From assembly GCA_013822125.1 (NCBI GenBank), contig PNJY01000003.1:1-64000 (forward strand): a DNA stretch of 64,000 bases. The letters run 5' to 3'. Under the pieces are notes generated by a model, which had not been told where the DNA came from, made no database searches, and was given only the letters and a program-made list of their open reading frames with translations. Source of the DNA: Erythrobacter sp. GTDB lineage: Bacteria > Pseudomonadota > Alphaproteobacteria > Sphingomonadales > Sphingomonadaceae. The translations under genes were made by a program, and so were the position numbers. This document shows positions 18,409 to 26,995 of this stretch, piece after piece. Every line of letters begins with the position of its first letter. Position 1 is the stretch's first letter.

Positions 18409-19601
18409 AATTTGGTATCGACCGCCTGCTGGCTGACCCCTCGCTAAGACGGCCGCTTGAAGGCAGGCGCGTGGCGCTGATCGCGCATCCGGCCAGTGTT
18501 ACCGAAAACCTGACCCACTCGCTTGACGCGCTGATCTCGGCAGGGGTGAATGTGACCAGCGCGTTCGGCCCGCAGCATGGGCTGAAGGGCGACAAGCAGG
18601 ACAATATGGTCGAGACTGCGGATGAAACCGATCCGCGTTACGGCATCCCGATTTTCAGCCTCTATGGCGAGGTGCGCCGCCCCACCGGGCAGATGATGAG
18701 CACGGCGGACGTGTTTCTGTTCGACCTGCAGGACCTGGGCTGCCGGATTTACACATTCGTCACCACACTGCTTTATCTCATTGAAGAAGCGGCGAAATCT
18801 GGCAAGAGCGTGTGGGTGCTCGACCGGCCAAATCCCGCCGGGCGCCCGATCGAAGGGACGCTGCTGATACCGGGGCAGGAAAGCTTCGTCGGCGCCGCGC
18901 CGATGCCGATGCGTCACGGCCTCACCATGGGCGAAATGGGGCACTGGTTTATCGAGCATTTCGGACTCGAACTCGATTACCGGGTGGTCGAGATGCAGGG
19001 GTGGGAGCCCGCTGGCACGGGTCACGGCTGGCCCGCAAGCCGCATCTGGATCAACCCTTCGCCCAATGCGGCAAACGTCAACATGGCCCGGGCCTATGCC
19101 GGGACGGTGATGCTCGAAGGCACGACGCTGAGCGAGGGCAGGGGGACCACTCGCCCGCTCGAGGTGCTGTTCGGCGCGCCCGATGTCGATGCCAAAGCAG
19201 TGCTGTCCGAGATGCAGCGCCTCGCGCCCGATTGGCTGACGGGCTGTGCCTTGCGCGAATGCTGGTTCAATCCGACCTTTCACAAGCATGCAGGAATGCT
19301 GTGCAATGCATTGATGATTCATGCAGAAGGCGCGTTCTACAATCATGCTGCATTCAGGCCGTGGCGATTGCAGGCGCTGGCGTTCAAGGCGATCAGGCGT
19401 CTTTATCCCGGTTATTCGCTGTGGCGCGAATTTGCCTACGAATACGAGCTGGAGCGGCTCGCCATCGACGTCATCAACGGCGGGCCATCTTTGCGCGAAT
19501 GGGTGGGCGATCCCGCAGCGCTTCCGGGCGATCTCGACGAGCTTGCCACCCGGGACGAGGCGCTGTGGCAGGAACAGGTCGAAGGGCTGTTGCTCTATTG
19601 A
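18405..19601 (+). CDS. namZ: DUF1343/NamZ-type exo-beta-N-acetylmuramidase
   Basis: The 398-residue product contains the DUF1343 signatures GIDRLLADPSLRRPLEGRRVALIAHPASVTENL, FGPQHGLKGDKQDNM, DLQDLGCRIYTFVTTL, VLDRPNPAGRP, LSEGRGTTRPLEVLGAP-like GRGTTRPLEVLFGAPD and CWFNPTFHKHAG. The founding member, Bacillus NamZ, removes terminal N-acetylmuramic acid from peptidoglycan fragments. No signal peptide is seen here, so it would act on internalised muropeptides, consistent with recycling; that is inference. The ATG at 18405 is coupled to the DOMON gene. Confidence 0.85.
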   Translation: MKFGIDRLLADPSLRRPLEGRRVALIAHPASVTENLTHSLDALISAGVNVTSAFGPQHGLKGDKQDNMVETADETDPRYGIPIFSLYGEVRRPTGQMMSTADVFLFDLQDLGCRIYTFVTTLLYLIEEAAKSGKSVWVLDRPNPAGRPIEGTLLIPGQESFVGAAPMPMRHGLTMGEMGHWFIEHFGLELDYRVVEMQGWEPAGTGHGWPASRIWINPSPNAANVNMARAYAGTVMLEGTTLSEGRGTTRPLEVLFGAPDVDAKAVLSEMQRLAPDWLTGCALRECWFNPTFHKHAGMLCNALMIHAEGAFYNHAAFRPWRLQALAFKAIRRLYPGYSLWREFAYEYELERLAIDVINGGPSLREWVGDPAALPGDLDELATRDEALWQEQVEGLLLY

Positions 19602-19603
19602 CC

Positions 19604-20620
19604 ATGGCGATCGACCAACCCACACGCGCATTCGATGAAGCGGAGGCGGATCGCCGCCTTGCGACCAATGGCCGCGATGTCGCGGCAATGCTGGCCAAAG
19701 CCGACAATCGCATGTGCGCAGGGGATCACCGTGCGGCGAGTGCCTACTATGGCCAGGTTGAACGGTTGGCAGCTACCGGCGTTCCCGTTGCGCAGGGCGA
19801 CTTGGAACGTATACGAGATGCAAAGCTGTGGCTGGCAGAACGGTTTCGCCTTGCGATACTCGAGGGGCTGGTGGCACGCGGCGTGGATCAGGCCAACATG
19901 CATCCGCGCTTCGCCAAATCGCTGGCTATCATGTTCGGCGAGCAACAGCGCCCGCCAGTATTCGCGCGATTTCCGCAATCGCCAAATCTCTATTTCTACC
20001 CCGACCTTCCCCTAGTGGAATATGCCGATCCTGCAGGCCATGGCTGGGTCGATGCGGTCGAAGCTCAGACCGATGCGATCCTTGCCGAAGCGCAGGTGTT
20101 GCTTGCGCAAGGCCAGGGATTCGGGCCCTACGTGAAAACCAACCGGCAAAGACCGCAAGGCGACGTCCACGGGATGCTCGAGGATCCTTCATGGAGCACG
20201 CTCGATCTGACCGATCGCGGAATCCCCGTGCCCGATCGGGTCGCGCTGGCTCCAAAAACCTGGGAGACCATGCACGGGAATGCCCCTCTTTGCGACATTC
20301 CCCGGCGCGCGCCATCGGTGATGTTCTCGCTGCTACGGGCCGGATCGCGCATTCCGCCGCATACGGGCATGATCAACACGCGCTTTATTTGCCATCTGCC
20401 GCTGATCGTGCCGGGCAACGGCGCGCTGCGTGTCGGGAACAGCCAGCGCGCATGGGAATATGGCAAGGTAATGATTTTCGACGATTCAGTCGAGCACGAG
20501 GCATGGAACAATGCCGCCAAGGATCGGTTGGTGCTGATTTTCGATATCTGGCGACCTGAAATCAGTGACGATGAACGGGCGCAGATCCGCGCGCTGTTTG
20601 AATCGGTCGATGCCTATTGA
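19604..20620 (+). CDS. Aspartyl/asparaginyl beta-hydroxylase family protein
   Basis: The 338-residue protein has an N-terminal helical, TPR-like region (NGRDVAAMLAKADNRMCAGDHRAASAYYGQVERLA) and a C-terminal cupin-like Fe(II)/2-oxoglutarate dioxygenase domain. The domain shows RIPPHTGMINTRFICHLPLIVPGNGALRVG and MIFDDSVEHEAWNNAAKDRLVLIFDIW, giving two metal-binding histidines; the arginine after the second His fits 2-oxoglutarate binding. It lies two bases after the NamZ-like stop, so the three genes 17872-20620 probably form one operon. The target could be a protein or a lipid; neither is shown. Confidence 0.85.
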   Translation: MAIDQPTRAFDEAEADRRLATNGRDVAAMLAKADNRMCAGDHRAASAYYGQVERLAATGVPVAQGDLERIRDAKLWLAERFRLAILEGLVARGVDQANMHPRFAKSLAIMFGEQQRPPVFARFPQSPNLYFYPDLPLVEYADPAGHGWVDAVEAQTDAILAEAQVLLAQGQGFGPYVKTNRQRPQGDVHGMLEDPSWSTLDLTDRGIPVPDRVALAPKTWETMHGNAPLCDIPRRAPSVMFSLLRAGSRIPPHTGMINTRFICHLPLIVPGNGALRVGNSQRAWEYGKVMIFDDSVEHEAWNNAAKDRLVLIFDIWRPEISDDERAQIRALFESVDAY

Positions 20621-21477
20621 GTGTCCGGTTCGCGGACCTTCTGCACCGCCGCAACCAGCACGAAGCTGATCAGCATCAAGAGGTACCAACTGCCTAGCTT
20701 GGCCGGGCCGACCATTTCCCACCCGTCTTCTTGGCCGGGATAGGTCCAGGCGCGGGCGAAGGTGCCGATATTCTCGGCCAGCCAGATAAACAGCGCGACG
20801 AGGCCGAAGCCGACCAGCAACGGCATCCACCGATGGGCGTGCCAGTTACGGAAGTGGACGCGGGTGCGCCAGAACAGCAACGCCGTCGCGGCGAACAGCA
20901 GGTAACGGATATCGATAATCCAGTGGTGCGCGAAGAAATTGACGTAGATCGCGCCAGCCAGCACCCGAGTTGCCCAACGCGGCGGGTAGTGACTGAAACG
21001 GAAGTCGAAAATCCGCCACACTCTCGCGATGTAGCTGCCCACCGCAGCATACATGAAGCCCGAGAACAGCGGTACCGCGCCGATGTGCAGCACGCTTGCC
21101 TCAGGATATACCCACGAACCGGCGGCGGTCTTGAACAGTTCCATCACCGTTCCGACGACATGGAAGATCAGGATCACCTTGGCCTCGCGCCAGGTTTCGA
21201 GCCGGAAGGCCAGCATCGCGGCTTGAATGGCGATGGCGGCGAGCGTGAGGAAGTCATAGCGATGGAGTGAGGCACTCTCGGGATAGAACAGATGCGTGCC
21301 CAGCAGCAGCGCCAGCATCAGCGCACCGAACAGGCAGGCCCAGCCTTGCTTGAATCCGAACAGCAGGAATTCGTAGAGTGCGAGCCGCCAACCGGTGCCC
21401 GGATCGAACGCTTCGAGCCGGAGGCGGACAGCCTCGAACCGGGTGTGGGTCTGCCGCTGCCGCCCCTCAAGCGTCAT
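20614..21477 (-). CDS. DUF817 family integral membrane protein
   Basis: The 287-residue protein has about eight hydrophobic helices and the DUF817 pattern: YEFLLFGFKQGWACLFGALML, FRLETWREAKVILIFHVVGTVMELFKTAAGSWVYPE and PLFSGFMYAAVGSYIARVWRIFDFRF. Function is unknown. The start codon at 21477 lies inside a palindromic repeat, and no other start codon precedes the conserved region, so the N-terminal residues derive partly from the repeat. Its stop region overlaps the convergent hydroxylase by seven bases. Confidence 0.82.
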   Translation of the reverse strand: MTLEGRQRQTHTRFEAVRLRLEAFDPGTGWRLALYEFLLFGFKQGWACLFGALMLALLLGTHLFYPESASLHRYDFLTLAAIAIQAAMLAFRLETWREAKVILIFHVVGTVMELFKTAAGSWVYPEASVLHIGAVPLFSGFMYAAVGSYIARVWRIFDFRFSHYPPRWATRVLAGAIYVNFFAHHWIIDIRYLLFAATALLFWRTRVHFRNWHAHRWMPLLVGFGLVALFIWLAENIGTFARAWTYPGQEDGWEMVGPAKLGSWYLLMLISFVLVAAVQKVREPDTQ

Positions 21478-21583
21478 GCTGAACTCGTTTCAGCATCTAT
21501 CGTCCCGCCAGGCCAGACCCGTCTGGAGGAGAAATGGACACTGGAGTCGGAGACGTGCTTGCACAATCAAGGTCAGGGTGACA
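21473..21583. repeat. Degenerate palindromic repeat, GTCATGCTGAAC family
   Basis: The left end GTCATGCTGAACTCGTTTCA matches the start of a repeat common in this bacterial group. The right end reads AAGGTCAGGGTGAC, a decayed inverted copy. The element fills the space between DUF817 and the CoxE-type gene and supplies the DUF817 start codon. Confidence 0.65.
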
Positions 21584-21605
21584 ACTTGGGAGTCAACACC
21601 TCCCC

Positions 21606-22790
21606 TCAATGCCCGTGTTTCCGGCTCAACTCGCGCATGGCATCGTCGAGCCCGTCGAGGGTCAGCGGGTACATCCGGTCACCCACCAGTTGCTTGAGCA
21701 TCTTGGTGCTCTGCGAATAGCTCCACTGCTTTTCGGGCACGGGGTTGAGCCACACGGTGGCGGGATAGGTATCGGCCACCCGCTTCACCCACATCGCGCC
21801 AGCCTCTTCGTTCATGTGTTCGACACTGCCGCCAGGATGGGTGATCTCATAGGGGCTCATCGCCGCATCTCCGACGAATACAACCTTGTAATCGTGCCCG
21901 TATTTGTGGAGCACGTCCCAGGTCTTGGTGCGTTCCTGCCAGCGGCGGCGATTGTCCTTCCACACCCCTTCGTAAAGGCAGTTGTGGAAATAGAAGAATT
22001 CGAGGTTCTTGAATTCGGCGGTGGCAGCGCTGAACAGCTCCTCGACCAGTTTGATGAACGGGTCCATCGATCCGCCGATATCGAGGAACAGCAGCAGCTT
22101 AACGGCATTGTGCCGTTCGGGCCGCATGTGGATGTCGAGCCATCCCTGCCGCGCGGTGCCGTCAATCGTGGCATCGAGGTCGAGCTCGTCCGCCGCGCCT
22201 TCGCGCGCAAACCGGCGCAAGCGGCGCAGCGCCATCTTGATGTTGCGGGTGCCCAGTTCCTTGGTGTTGTCGAGGTTTTTGAACTCGCGCTTTTCCCACA
22301 CCTTGATCGCGCGCTTGTGCTTGCTCTCGCCGCCGATCCGTACGCCTTCTGGATTGAAGCCCGAATTGCCGAAAGGTGATGTGCCGCCGGTGCCGATCCA
22401 CTTGTTGCCGCCCTGGTGGCGCTTTTCCTGCTCCTCGAGCCGCTTCTTGAGCGTCTCCATAATCTCGTCCCAGCTGCCCAGCGCCTTGATTTTCTCCATC
22501 TCCTCGGGCGAAAGGAACTTCTCGGCCACGGCCTTCAGCCAGTCTTCCGGGATATCGACCGGGTTCTGGCCGTAATCGGTCAGCAGGCCCTTGAACACCT
22601 TGTTGAAGACCTGGTCGAACCGGTCGATCAGCCCTTCGTCCTTCACGAAGGTGGCGCGGCTGAGGTAATAGAACGCCTCTGGCGTCTGCTCGATCACGTC
22701 CTTGTCGAGCGCCTCGATCAGGGTGAGGTGCTCCTTGAATGTGGCCTTGATCCCGGCCGCGCGCAATTCGTCGACGAAGTTGAAGAACAT
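21606..22790 (-). CDS. CoxE-like VWA domain protein
   Basis: The 394-residue protein has the CoxE-like build. A helical N-terminal half contains a charged linker around residues 110-170 (LKKRLEEQEKRHQGGNKWIGTGG). A von Willebrand A domain follows, with LLLFLDIGGSMDPFIKLVEELF (MIDAS motif DxGxS) and VVFVGDAAMSPYEI. Such proteins pair with MoxR AAA+ ATPases as metal-insertion or assembly chaperones; a MoxR gene lies 1.5 kb away on the same strand, separated by a chemoreceptor gene on the other strand. No signal peptide, so cytoplasmic. Confidence 0.85.
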   Translation of the reverse strand: MFFNFVDELRAAGIKATFKEHLTLIEALDKDVIEQTPEAFYYLSRATFVKDEGLIDRFDQVFNKVFKGLLTDYGQNPVDIPEDWLKAVAEKFLSPEEMEKIKALGSWDEIMETLKKRLEEQEKRHQGGNKWIGTGGTSPFGNSGFNPEGVRIGGESKHKRAIKVWEKREFKNLDNTKELGTRNIKMALRRLRRFAREGAADELDLDATIDGTARQGWLDIHMRPERHNAVKLLLFLDIGGSMDPFIKLVEELFSAATAEFKNLEFFYFHNCLYEGVWKDNRRRWQERTKTWDVLHKYGHDYKVVFVGDAAMSPYEITHPGGSVEHMNEEAGAMWVKRVADTYPATVWLNPVPEKQWSYSQSTKMLKQLVGDRMYPLTLDGLDDAMRELSRKHGH

Positions 22791-22903
22791 GCCCCCGGTC
22801 TAGCGCGGGTCGAGGGCGCTCGCCAGCCCAATCATCAGCCTTAACGCATTGCTAACTATACGCAGGTACGAGGGGTGCAAGGGGTCAATTCGGGGCGAAG
22901 TAA

Positions 22904-24304
22904 ATGAAAGAACTGGCAATAGACATAAATACGGCATCTGCTCTGGAACACATACCGGCAAGCTGCGGCGATGTGACCGTTGGTTGTTCGGACGTTGCCG
23001 GTATTGTCGAAGCGGTGATCAAGTCTTCGGCCCGGCTGCGCGCTGAGCACGCCGAACTGCAAGGCACTGTGGCAGCGCTGGAGGCTGACCAGGCCAAGGT
23101 CAGCGAAGCGACCGATGAAGCCCGCTATCTTTCGGAAAACGCGATCGAACGGCTGGGCGAAGGCACCAGCCTGATCAATTCCTCGCTGGCGGAAATCAGC
23201 GCGCTGCTCGAACTGGTCGAAACGCTGTCGCAGCACGTCACCGGATTTGCGGCGGCGATGGACCAGGTTCGGCGCTGTTCGAAGGATATCGAGCAGATCG
23301 CCGAAACCACCAACATTCTGGCGCTCAACGCAACCATTGAGGCGATGCGCGCGGGCGATGCCGGACGCACATTTGCCGTGGTCGCGGGCGAGGTGAAGAG
23401 TCTGGCCAATGACACGCGCAAGGCAACTGTCGAGATTTCAAAGACGGTCGATGCACTGGAGCTTGAGGCTACGCAAGTGATCGAACGGATCGAAGCGGGA
23501 TCGGAAGCAAGCTGCAAGGCCAAGAATTCGGTGTCCAAGATCGAAGACACGATTTCGCAGGTGGTCGATCTGGTCAGCGAAGTCGACCGCAACAATGACA
23601 CCATCACCCGCTCGACCAGCATGATCAGCGGGCATGTCGAACGCGTGCAGAACGTGCTCGACGAGTTCGACAAGGCCGCGCTGGAAAATGAAACACAGCT
23701 CGATGCCGCCTATCGCCGCATGGAAAAGCTGGAGCTCACCGCCAGCGAGATGTTCGACCGGATCGTGCAGGCAGGGCTTTCGCCCGAAGACAGCCTGATG
23801 GTTGCATGCGGCCAGGAAATAGCGCGTGAAATCGTCGCCAGGACCGAGGCCGCACTTGAAGCGGGCGAGGTGAGCGAGGCGCAGCTGTTCGACCAGGACT
23901 ATCTTGAAATTCCCGGCAGCAATCCGCCGCGCTTTCGCACCGGCCTCAACGATTGGGCGGATGCTGCATGGCGCCCGCTGCTCGACAAGGCCAAGGCATC
24001 GGACCGCAGGGTCATGGCCGCAGCCTGCACCGATATGAAGGGCTTCCTGCCCACACACCTGACGGCATGCTCGCGCCAGCCCACCGGCGAGATCGGGCAT
24101 GACACCGCATATTGCCGCAACGGCCGCATCCTGTTCGATGCGATTGACCAGAAATCCAAGCTAAGCGACGCTCCCTACATGATGGCCGTTTATCGCCAGG
24201 AAGGCGACGGCCAGAAGTACCGGGTGGTTCGCAACGTCTATATTCCGCTCCACATCAAGGGGCGGCGCTGGGGCGATTTCGAGCTGGCCTACACGTTCGA
24301 CTGA
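22904..24304 (+). CDS. Soluble methyl-accepting chemotaxis-like protein
   Basis: The 466-residue protein has no membrane segment. Coiled coil surrounds the signalling hairpin [45 protein letters not shown], the part that contacts CheA/CheW. The hairpin flanks are short, and the C-terminal third is a separate domain ([23 protein letters not shown] to [24 protein letters not shown]) shared with other cytoplasmic receptors. It could sense an internal cue. There is no che gene nearby and no pentapeptide tether. Start ATG 22904 has a weak ribosome binding site. Confidence 0.82.
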   Translation: MKELAIDINTASALEHIPASCGDVTVGCSDVAGIVEAVIKSSARLRAEHAELQGTVAALEADQAKVSEATDEARYLSENAIERLGEGTSLINSSLAEISALLELVETLSQHVTGFAAAMDQVRRCSKDIEQIAETTNILALNATIEAMRAGDAGRTFAVVAGEVKSLANDTRKATVEISKTVDALELEATQVIERIEAGSEASCKAKNSVSKIEDTISQVVDLVSEVDRNNDTITRSTSMISGHVERVQNVLDEFDKAALENETQLDAAYRRMEKLELTASEMFDRIVQAGLSPEDSLMVACGQEIAREIVARTEAALEAGEVSEAQLFDQDYLEIPGSNPPRFRTGLNDWADAAWRPLLDKAKASDRRVMAAACTDMKGFLPTHLTACSRQPTGEIGHDTAYCRNGRILFDAIDQKSKLSDAPYMMAVYRQEGDGQKYRVVRNVYIPLHIKGRRWGDFELAYTFD

Positions 24305-24309
24305 GGACG

Positions 24310-25176
24310 TCAGCCGCCCGGATTGCGGCGGGCCATGAACGCAAGCCTTTCGAACATCATCACGTCCTGTTCGTTCTTGAGCAGCGCGCCGTGCAGCGGC
24401 GGGATGGCGCTGGCGGGATTGCGATCCTGCAGCACCTCCAGCGGCATGTCCTCGTTCAGCAGCAGTTTCAGCCAGTCGAGCAGTTCGCTGGTCGAAGGCT
24501 TCTTCTTGAGGCCCGGCACTTCGCGCAGTTCATAGAACACGTCCATCGCCTTGGTGACGAGCGCTTTCTGGATGCCGGGGTAATGCACCTCGATGATGTC
24601 GCGCATCGTCTCGCGATCGGGAAACTTGATATAGTGGAAGAAGCAGCGGCGCAGGAACGCATCGGGCAGTTCCTTCTCGTTGTTCGAGGTGATCACCACG
24701 ATCGGGCGTTCCTTCGCCTCGATCCGTTCGCGAGTCTCGTAAACATCAAAACTCATCCGGTCGAGTTCCTGCAACAGATCGTTGGGAAACTCGATATCGG
24801 CCTTGTCGATCTCGTCGATCAGCAGGACAGGCAGGCGCGGCGAGGTGAATGCCTCCCACAGCTTGCCCTTCTTGATGTAGTTGCCGATGTCATGGACCCG
24901 TTCCTCGCCCAGTTGGCCGTCGCGCAGACGGGCCACCGCATCATATTCATAGAGGCCCTGCTGTGCCTTGGTAGTCGATTTCACGTTCCATTCGATCAGC
25001 GGAGCATCGATGGCCTGAGCGATTTCATGTGCCAGCACGGTCTTGCCGGTGCCCGGTTCGCCCTTGACCAACAGTGGGCGGCGCAAGGTGACCGCGGCAT
25101 TGACCGCGACCTTGAGATCATCGGTCGCGATATAGGAACTGGTGCCTTCAAAACGGTGCGGGGTCTTGCCGATCAT
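24310..25176 (-). CDS. MoxR family AAA+ ATPase
   Basis: The 288-residue ATPase has Walker A GEPGTGKTVLAHEIA, Walker B LPVLLIDEIDKADIEFPNDLL, sensor 1 ITSNNEKELPDAFLRRC and a C-terminal lid. It is the expected partner of the CoxE-type VWA protein: MoxR/VWA pairs act as chaperones that insert cofactors or assemble enzymes. I start at ATG 25176, which has AGAGGAAA upstream, and not at the TTG at 25197. It is transcribed towards the chemoreceptor gene, ending six bases from that gene's stop. Confidence 0.9.
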   Translation of the reverse strand: MIGKTPHRFEGTSSYIATDDLKVAVNAAVTLRRPLLVKGEPGTGKTVLAHEIAQAIDAPLIEWNVKSTTKAQQGLYEYDAVARLRDGQLGEERVHDIGNYIKKGKLWEAFTSPRLPVLLIDEIDKADIEFPNDLLQELDRMSFDVYETRERIEAKERPIVVITSNNEKELPDAFLRRCFFHYIKFPDRETMRDIIEVHYPGIQKALVTKAMDVFYELREVPGLKKKPSTSELLDWLKLLLNEDMPLEVLQDRNPASAIPPLHGALLKNEQDVMMFERLAFMARRNPGG

Positions 25177-25197
25177 GGGTTTCCTCTTGAAACTCAA

Positions 25198-25252
25198 CTT
25201 GACGCTTGCGTAGGGTGCGATGTTTCAAAGCGCAAGACTTACGCAACGTAAG
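25198..25252. promoter_or_regulatory. Two operator-like motifs between moxR and the hydrolase-OsmC gene
   Basis: TTGACGCTTGCGTAGG (starting at 25199) matches 13 of 16 bases of the left part of the palindrome before the merR-like gene. CTTACG-CAA-CGTAAG at 25238-25252 is a perfect short palindrome sharing AACGTAAGC with that operator. The first lies upstream of the MoxR ATPase gene, the second upstream of the divergent hydrolase. Binding by the MerR protein is inference. Confidence 0.45.
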
Positions 25253-25344
25253 CTCTCACCAACGCCCGCTATCGGCTAAGCTGGGATGTGCGTGCCGAAT
25301 CGCCCCACATATTCGGCCACGAGCGATATTTGAAGGAATTGCCA

Positions 25345-26559
25345 ATGCCCGCCCAACAGCTCTCGATCATTACCCCCGCCGGCCATGCACTGTCGGGCAC
25401 ACTCGAGATGCCGTCGGGTCTGGTGCGCGGAGCGTCACTGTTCGCGCATTGCTTCACCTGCACCAAGCAGTCCAAGGCAGCGGTCGAGGTGACGCGGGCG
25501 CTGGCGCACGAGGGCATCGCCTGCCTGCGCTTCGACTTTACCGGTCTTGGCGCGAGTGAGGGCGAATTCGGCCGTGCCGGTTTCGGCAGCGATGTCGAGG
25601 ATCTGATAGCGGCGGCCAAGGAGTTGTGCGACCGCTTTGGAGACGGGATACTGCTGGTCGGGCACAGTCTGGGCGGAGCGGCAGTGCTGGCTGCGGCGAG
25701 CATGATCGGTCCGGGCAAGGTGGCGGCAGTGGCCACCATCGGCGCGCCCTCGGACGTCCCCCATGTGCTGCACAACATCAAGGGTGATCTCGAAACCATT
25801 GAGCGTGACGGGGAGGGTGATGTCACGATCGGCGGACGCGCATTCCGATTGAGCAAGGATTTTCTGGACATTACGCGCGAGGTGGATCTGCTCGAAAGCC
25901 TGAGCACCCTGCGCGTTCCGCTCATGATCTGCCATTCGCCGACCGATCAGATTGTCGGGATCGAGCACGCAGGCAAGCTATTCGGCGCGGCGAAACATCC
26001 CAAGAGCTTTGTCAGCCTGGCCGGGGCGGATCACATGCTGACCGATGCCGCCGATGCCCGGTTTGCTGCCGGAGTGATCGCCACCTGGGCGCATCGCTAC
26101 TTGCCGCTGCTGGATGACTTGCCGGCGCCCGATGCGGGCGTGATCGTGCGCACCGGCTATGGCAGGTTCGGCACGCAGATTCTGACAGCAAGCCATGATT
26201 TTGTCGCCGACGAACCGATTGGCGATGGCGGTGATGACAGCGGGCCCAATCCTTATGACCTGCTGCTGGGCGCGCTAGGGGCCTGCACAGCGATGACCAT
26301 GAAAATGTATGCCGATCGCAAACAATGGCCCTTCGAGGGAACGCGCATCCATCTGACCCACGAACGCGACCATGCCGAAGATTGTGGGCATGTGCTGGAG
26401 GAAGGGACCCAAGTGCAAGCAATCCACCGGACAATCGAATTGCTTGGCGAAGGACTGACTGGCGATCAGCGCGAAAAACTGTTGGAAATCGCTAACAAAT
26501 GCCCGGTCCACCGAACGCTGACAGGGCATCTCCATGTGCATACGGAGGTGATGGGCTGA
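25345..26559 (+). CDS. Alpha/beta hydrolase fused to an OsmC domain
   Basis: The 404-residue protein joins two domains. Residues 1-255 are an alpha/beta hydrolase with the nucleophile elbow GHSLGGAAVL and a late His in the AGADHMLTD region. Residues 270-404 are an OsmC/Ohr domain with FVADEPIGDGGDDSGPNPYDLLLGALGACTAMTMKMYADRKQWP and a second Cys in NKCPVHRTL. OsmC proteins reduce organic hydroperoxides through this Cys pair. The fusion, known from many proteobacteria, suggests hydrolysis and detoxification of peroxidised esters. Start ATG 25345 follows GAAGGA. Confidence 0.9.
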   Translation: MPAQQLSIITPAGHALSGTLEMPSGLVRGASLFAHCFTCTKQSKAAVEVTRALAHEGIACLRFDFTGLGASEGEFGRAGFGSDVEDLIAAAKELCDRFGDGILLVGHSLGGAAVLAAASMIGPGKVAAVATIGAPSDVPHVLHNIKGDLETIERDGEGDVTIGGRAFRLSKDFLDITREVDLLESLSTLRVPLMICHSPTDQIVGIEHAGKLFGAAKHPKSFVSLAGADHMLTDAADARFAAGVIATWAHRYLPLLDDLPAPDAGVIVRTGYGRFGTQILTASHDFVADEPIGDGGDDSGPNPYDLLLGALGACTAMTMKMYADRKQWPFEGTRIHLTHERDHAEDCGHVLEEGTQVQAIHRTIELLGEGLTGDQREKLLEIANKCPVHRTLTGHLHVHTEVMG

Positions 26560-26604
26560 ACGGCAACAGCGCAAAGGCCGTGGGGCGAATCCAACCAGGT
26601 CGCG

Positions 26605-26931
26605 CTAAACTGCCGAACAGACGTAGCGGGCTATGTCTGCACCGATTGAATTGGACGGCAGCCGAAATTCGCGCCAGCTTCCATCGGTCCAGGTTTCAGT
26701 CACAACTTCGCTTGCTCCGACCTGGGAGCAATCCACCCGGTAGTCCGAATGCGGCCAGATCGGACCATTACGCATTCGGTAGAACACCCAAGTTCCCTCG
26801 CGCCGAAACGAATCCCGATCTACCTGCCCGTTCTCAAGGCTTATCCAGTTCTCGGCGGAAGCGGTGCCGTGAATAGCCGCACTGGCAGCGGCCAGTGTCA
26901 GCAGAAATCGGAATCGGGCTGAGCGCGCCAT
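26605..26931 (-). CDS. Small secreted protein, possibly surface-adhesin E-like
   Basis: The 108-residue product begins with a signal peptide (FRFLLTLAAASAAIHGTASA, cleavage near residue 26). The mature part, ENWISLENGQVDRDSFRREGTWVFYRMRNG through a CSQ...VCSAV cysteine pair, resembles the small surface-adhesin E-like domain common as an orphan in this group. Likely periplasmic or exported, with one disulfide. Function is not known and the family call is tentative. Confidence 0.6.
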   Translation of the reverse strand: MARSARFRFLLTLAAASAAIHGTASAENWISLENGQVDRDSFRREGTWVFYRMRNGPIWPHSDYRVDCSQVGASEVVTETWTDGSWREFRLPSNSIGADIARYVCSAV

Positions 26932-26995
26932 ACTGTTCCTCCTTCAGTGATGAACAGGCGCAAGCACATACTCCCCGGCCGCCGTGCAGGCAACC

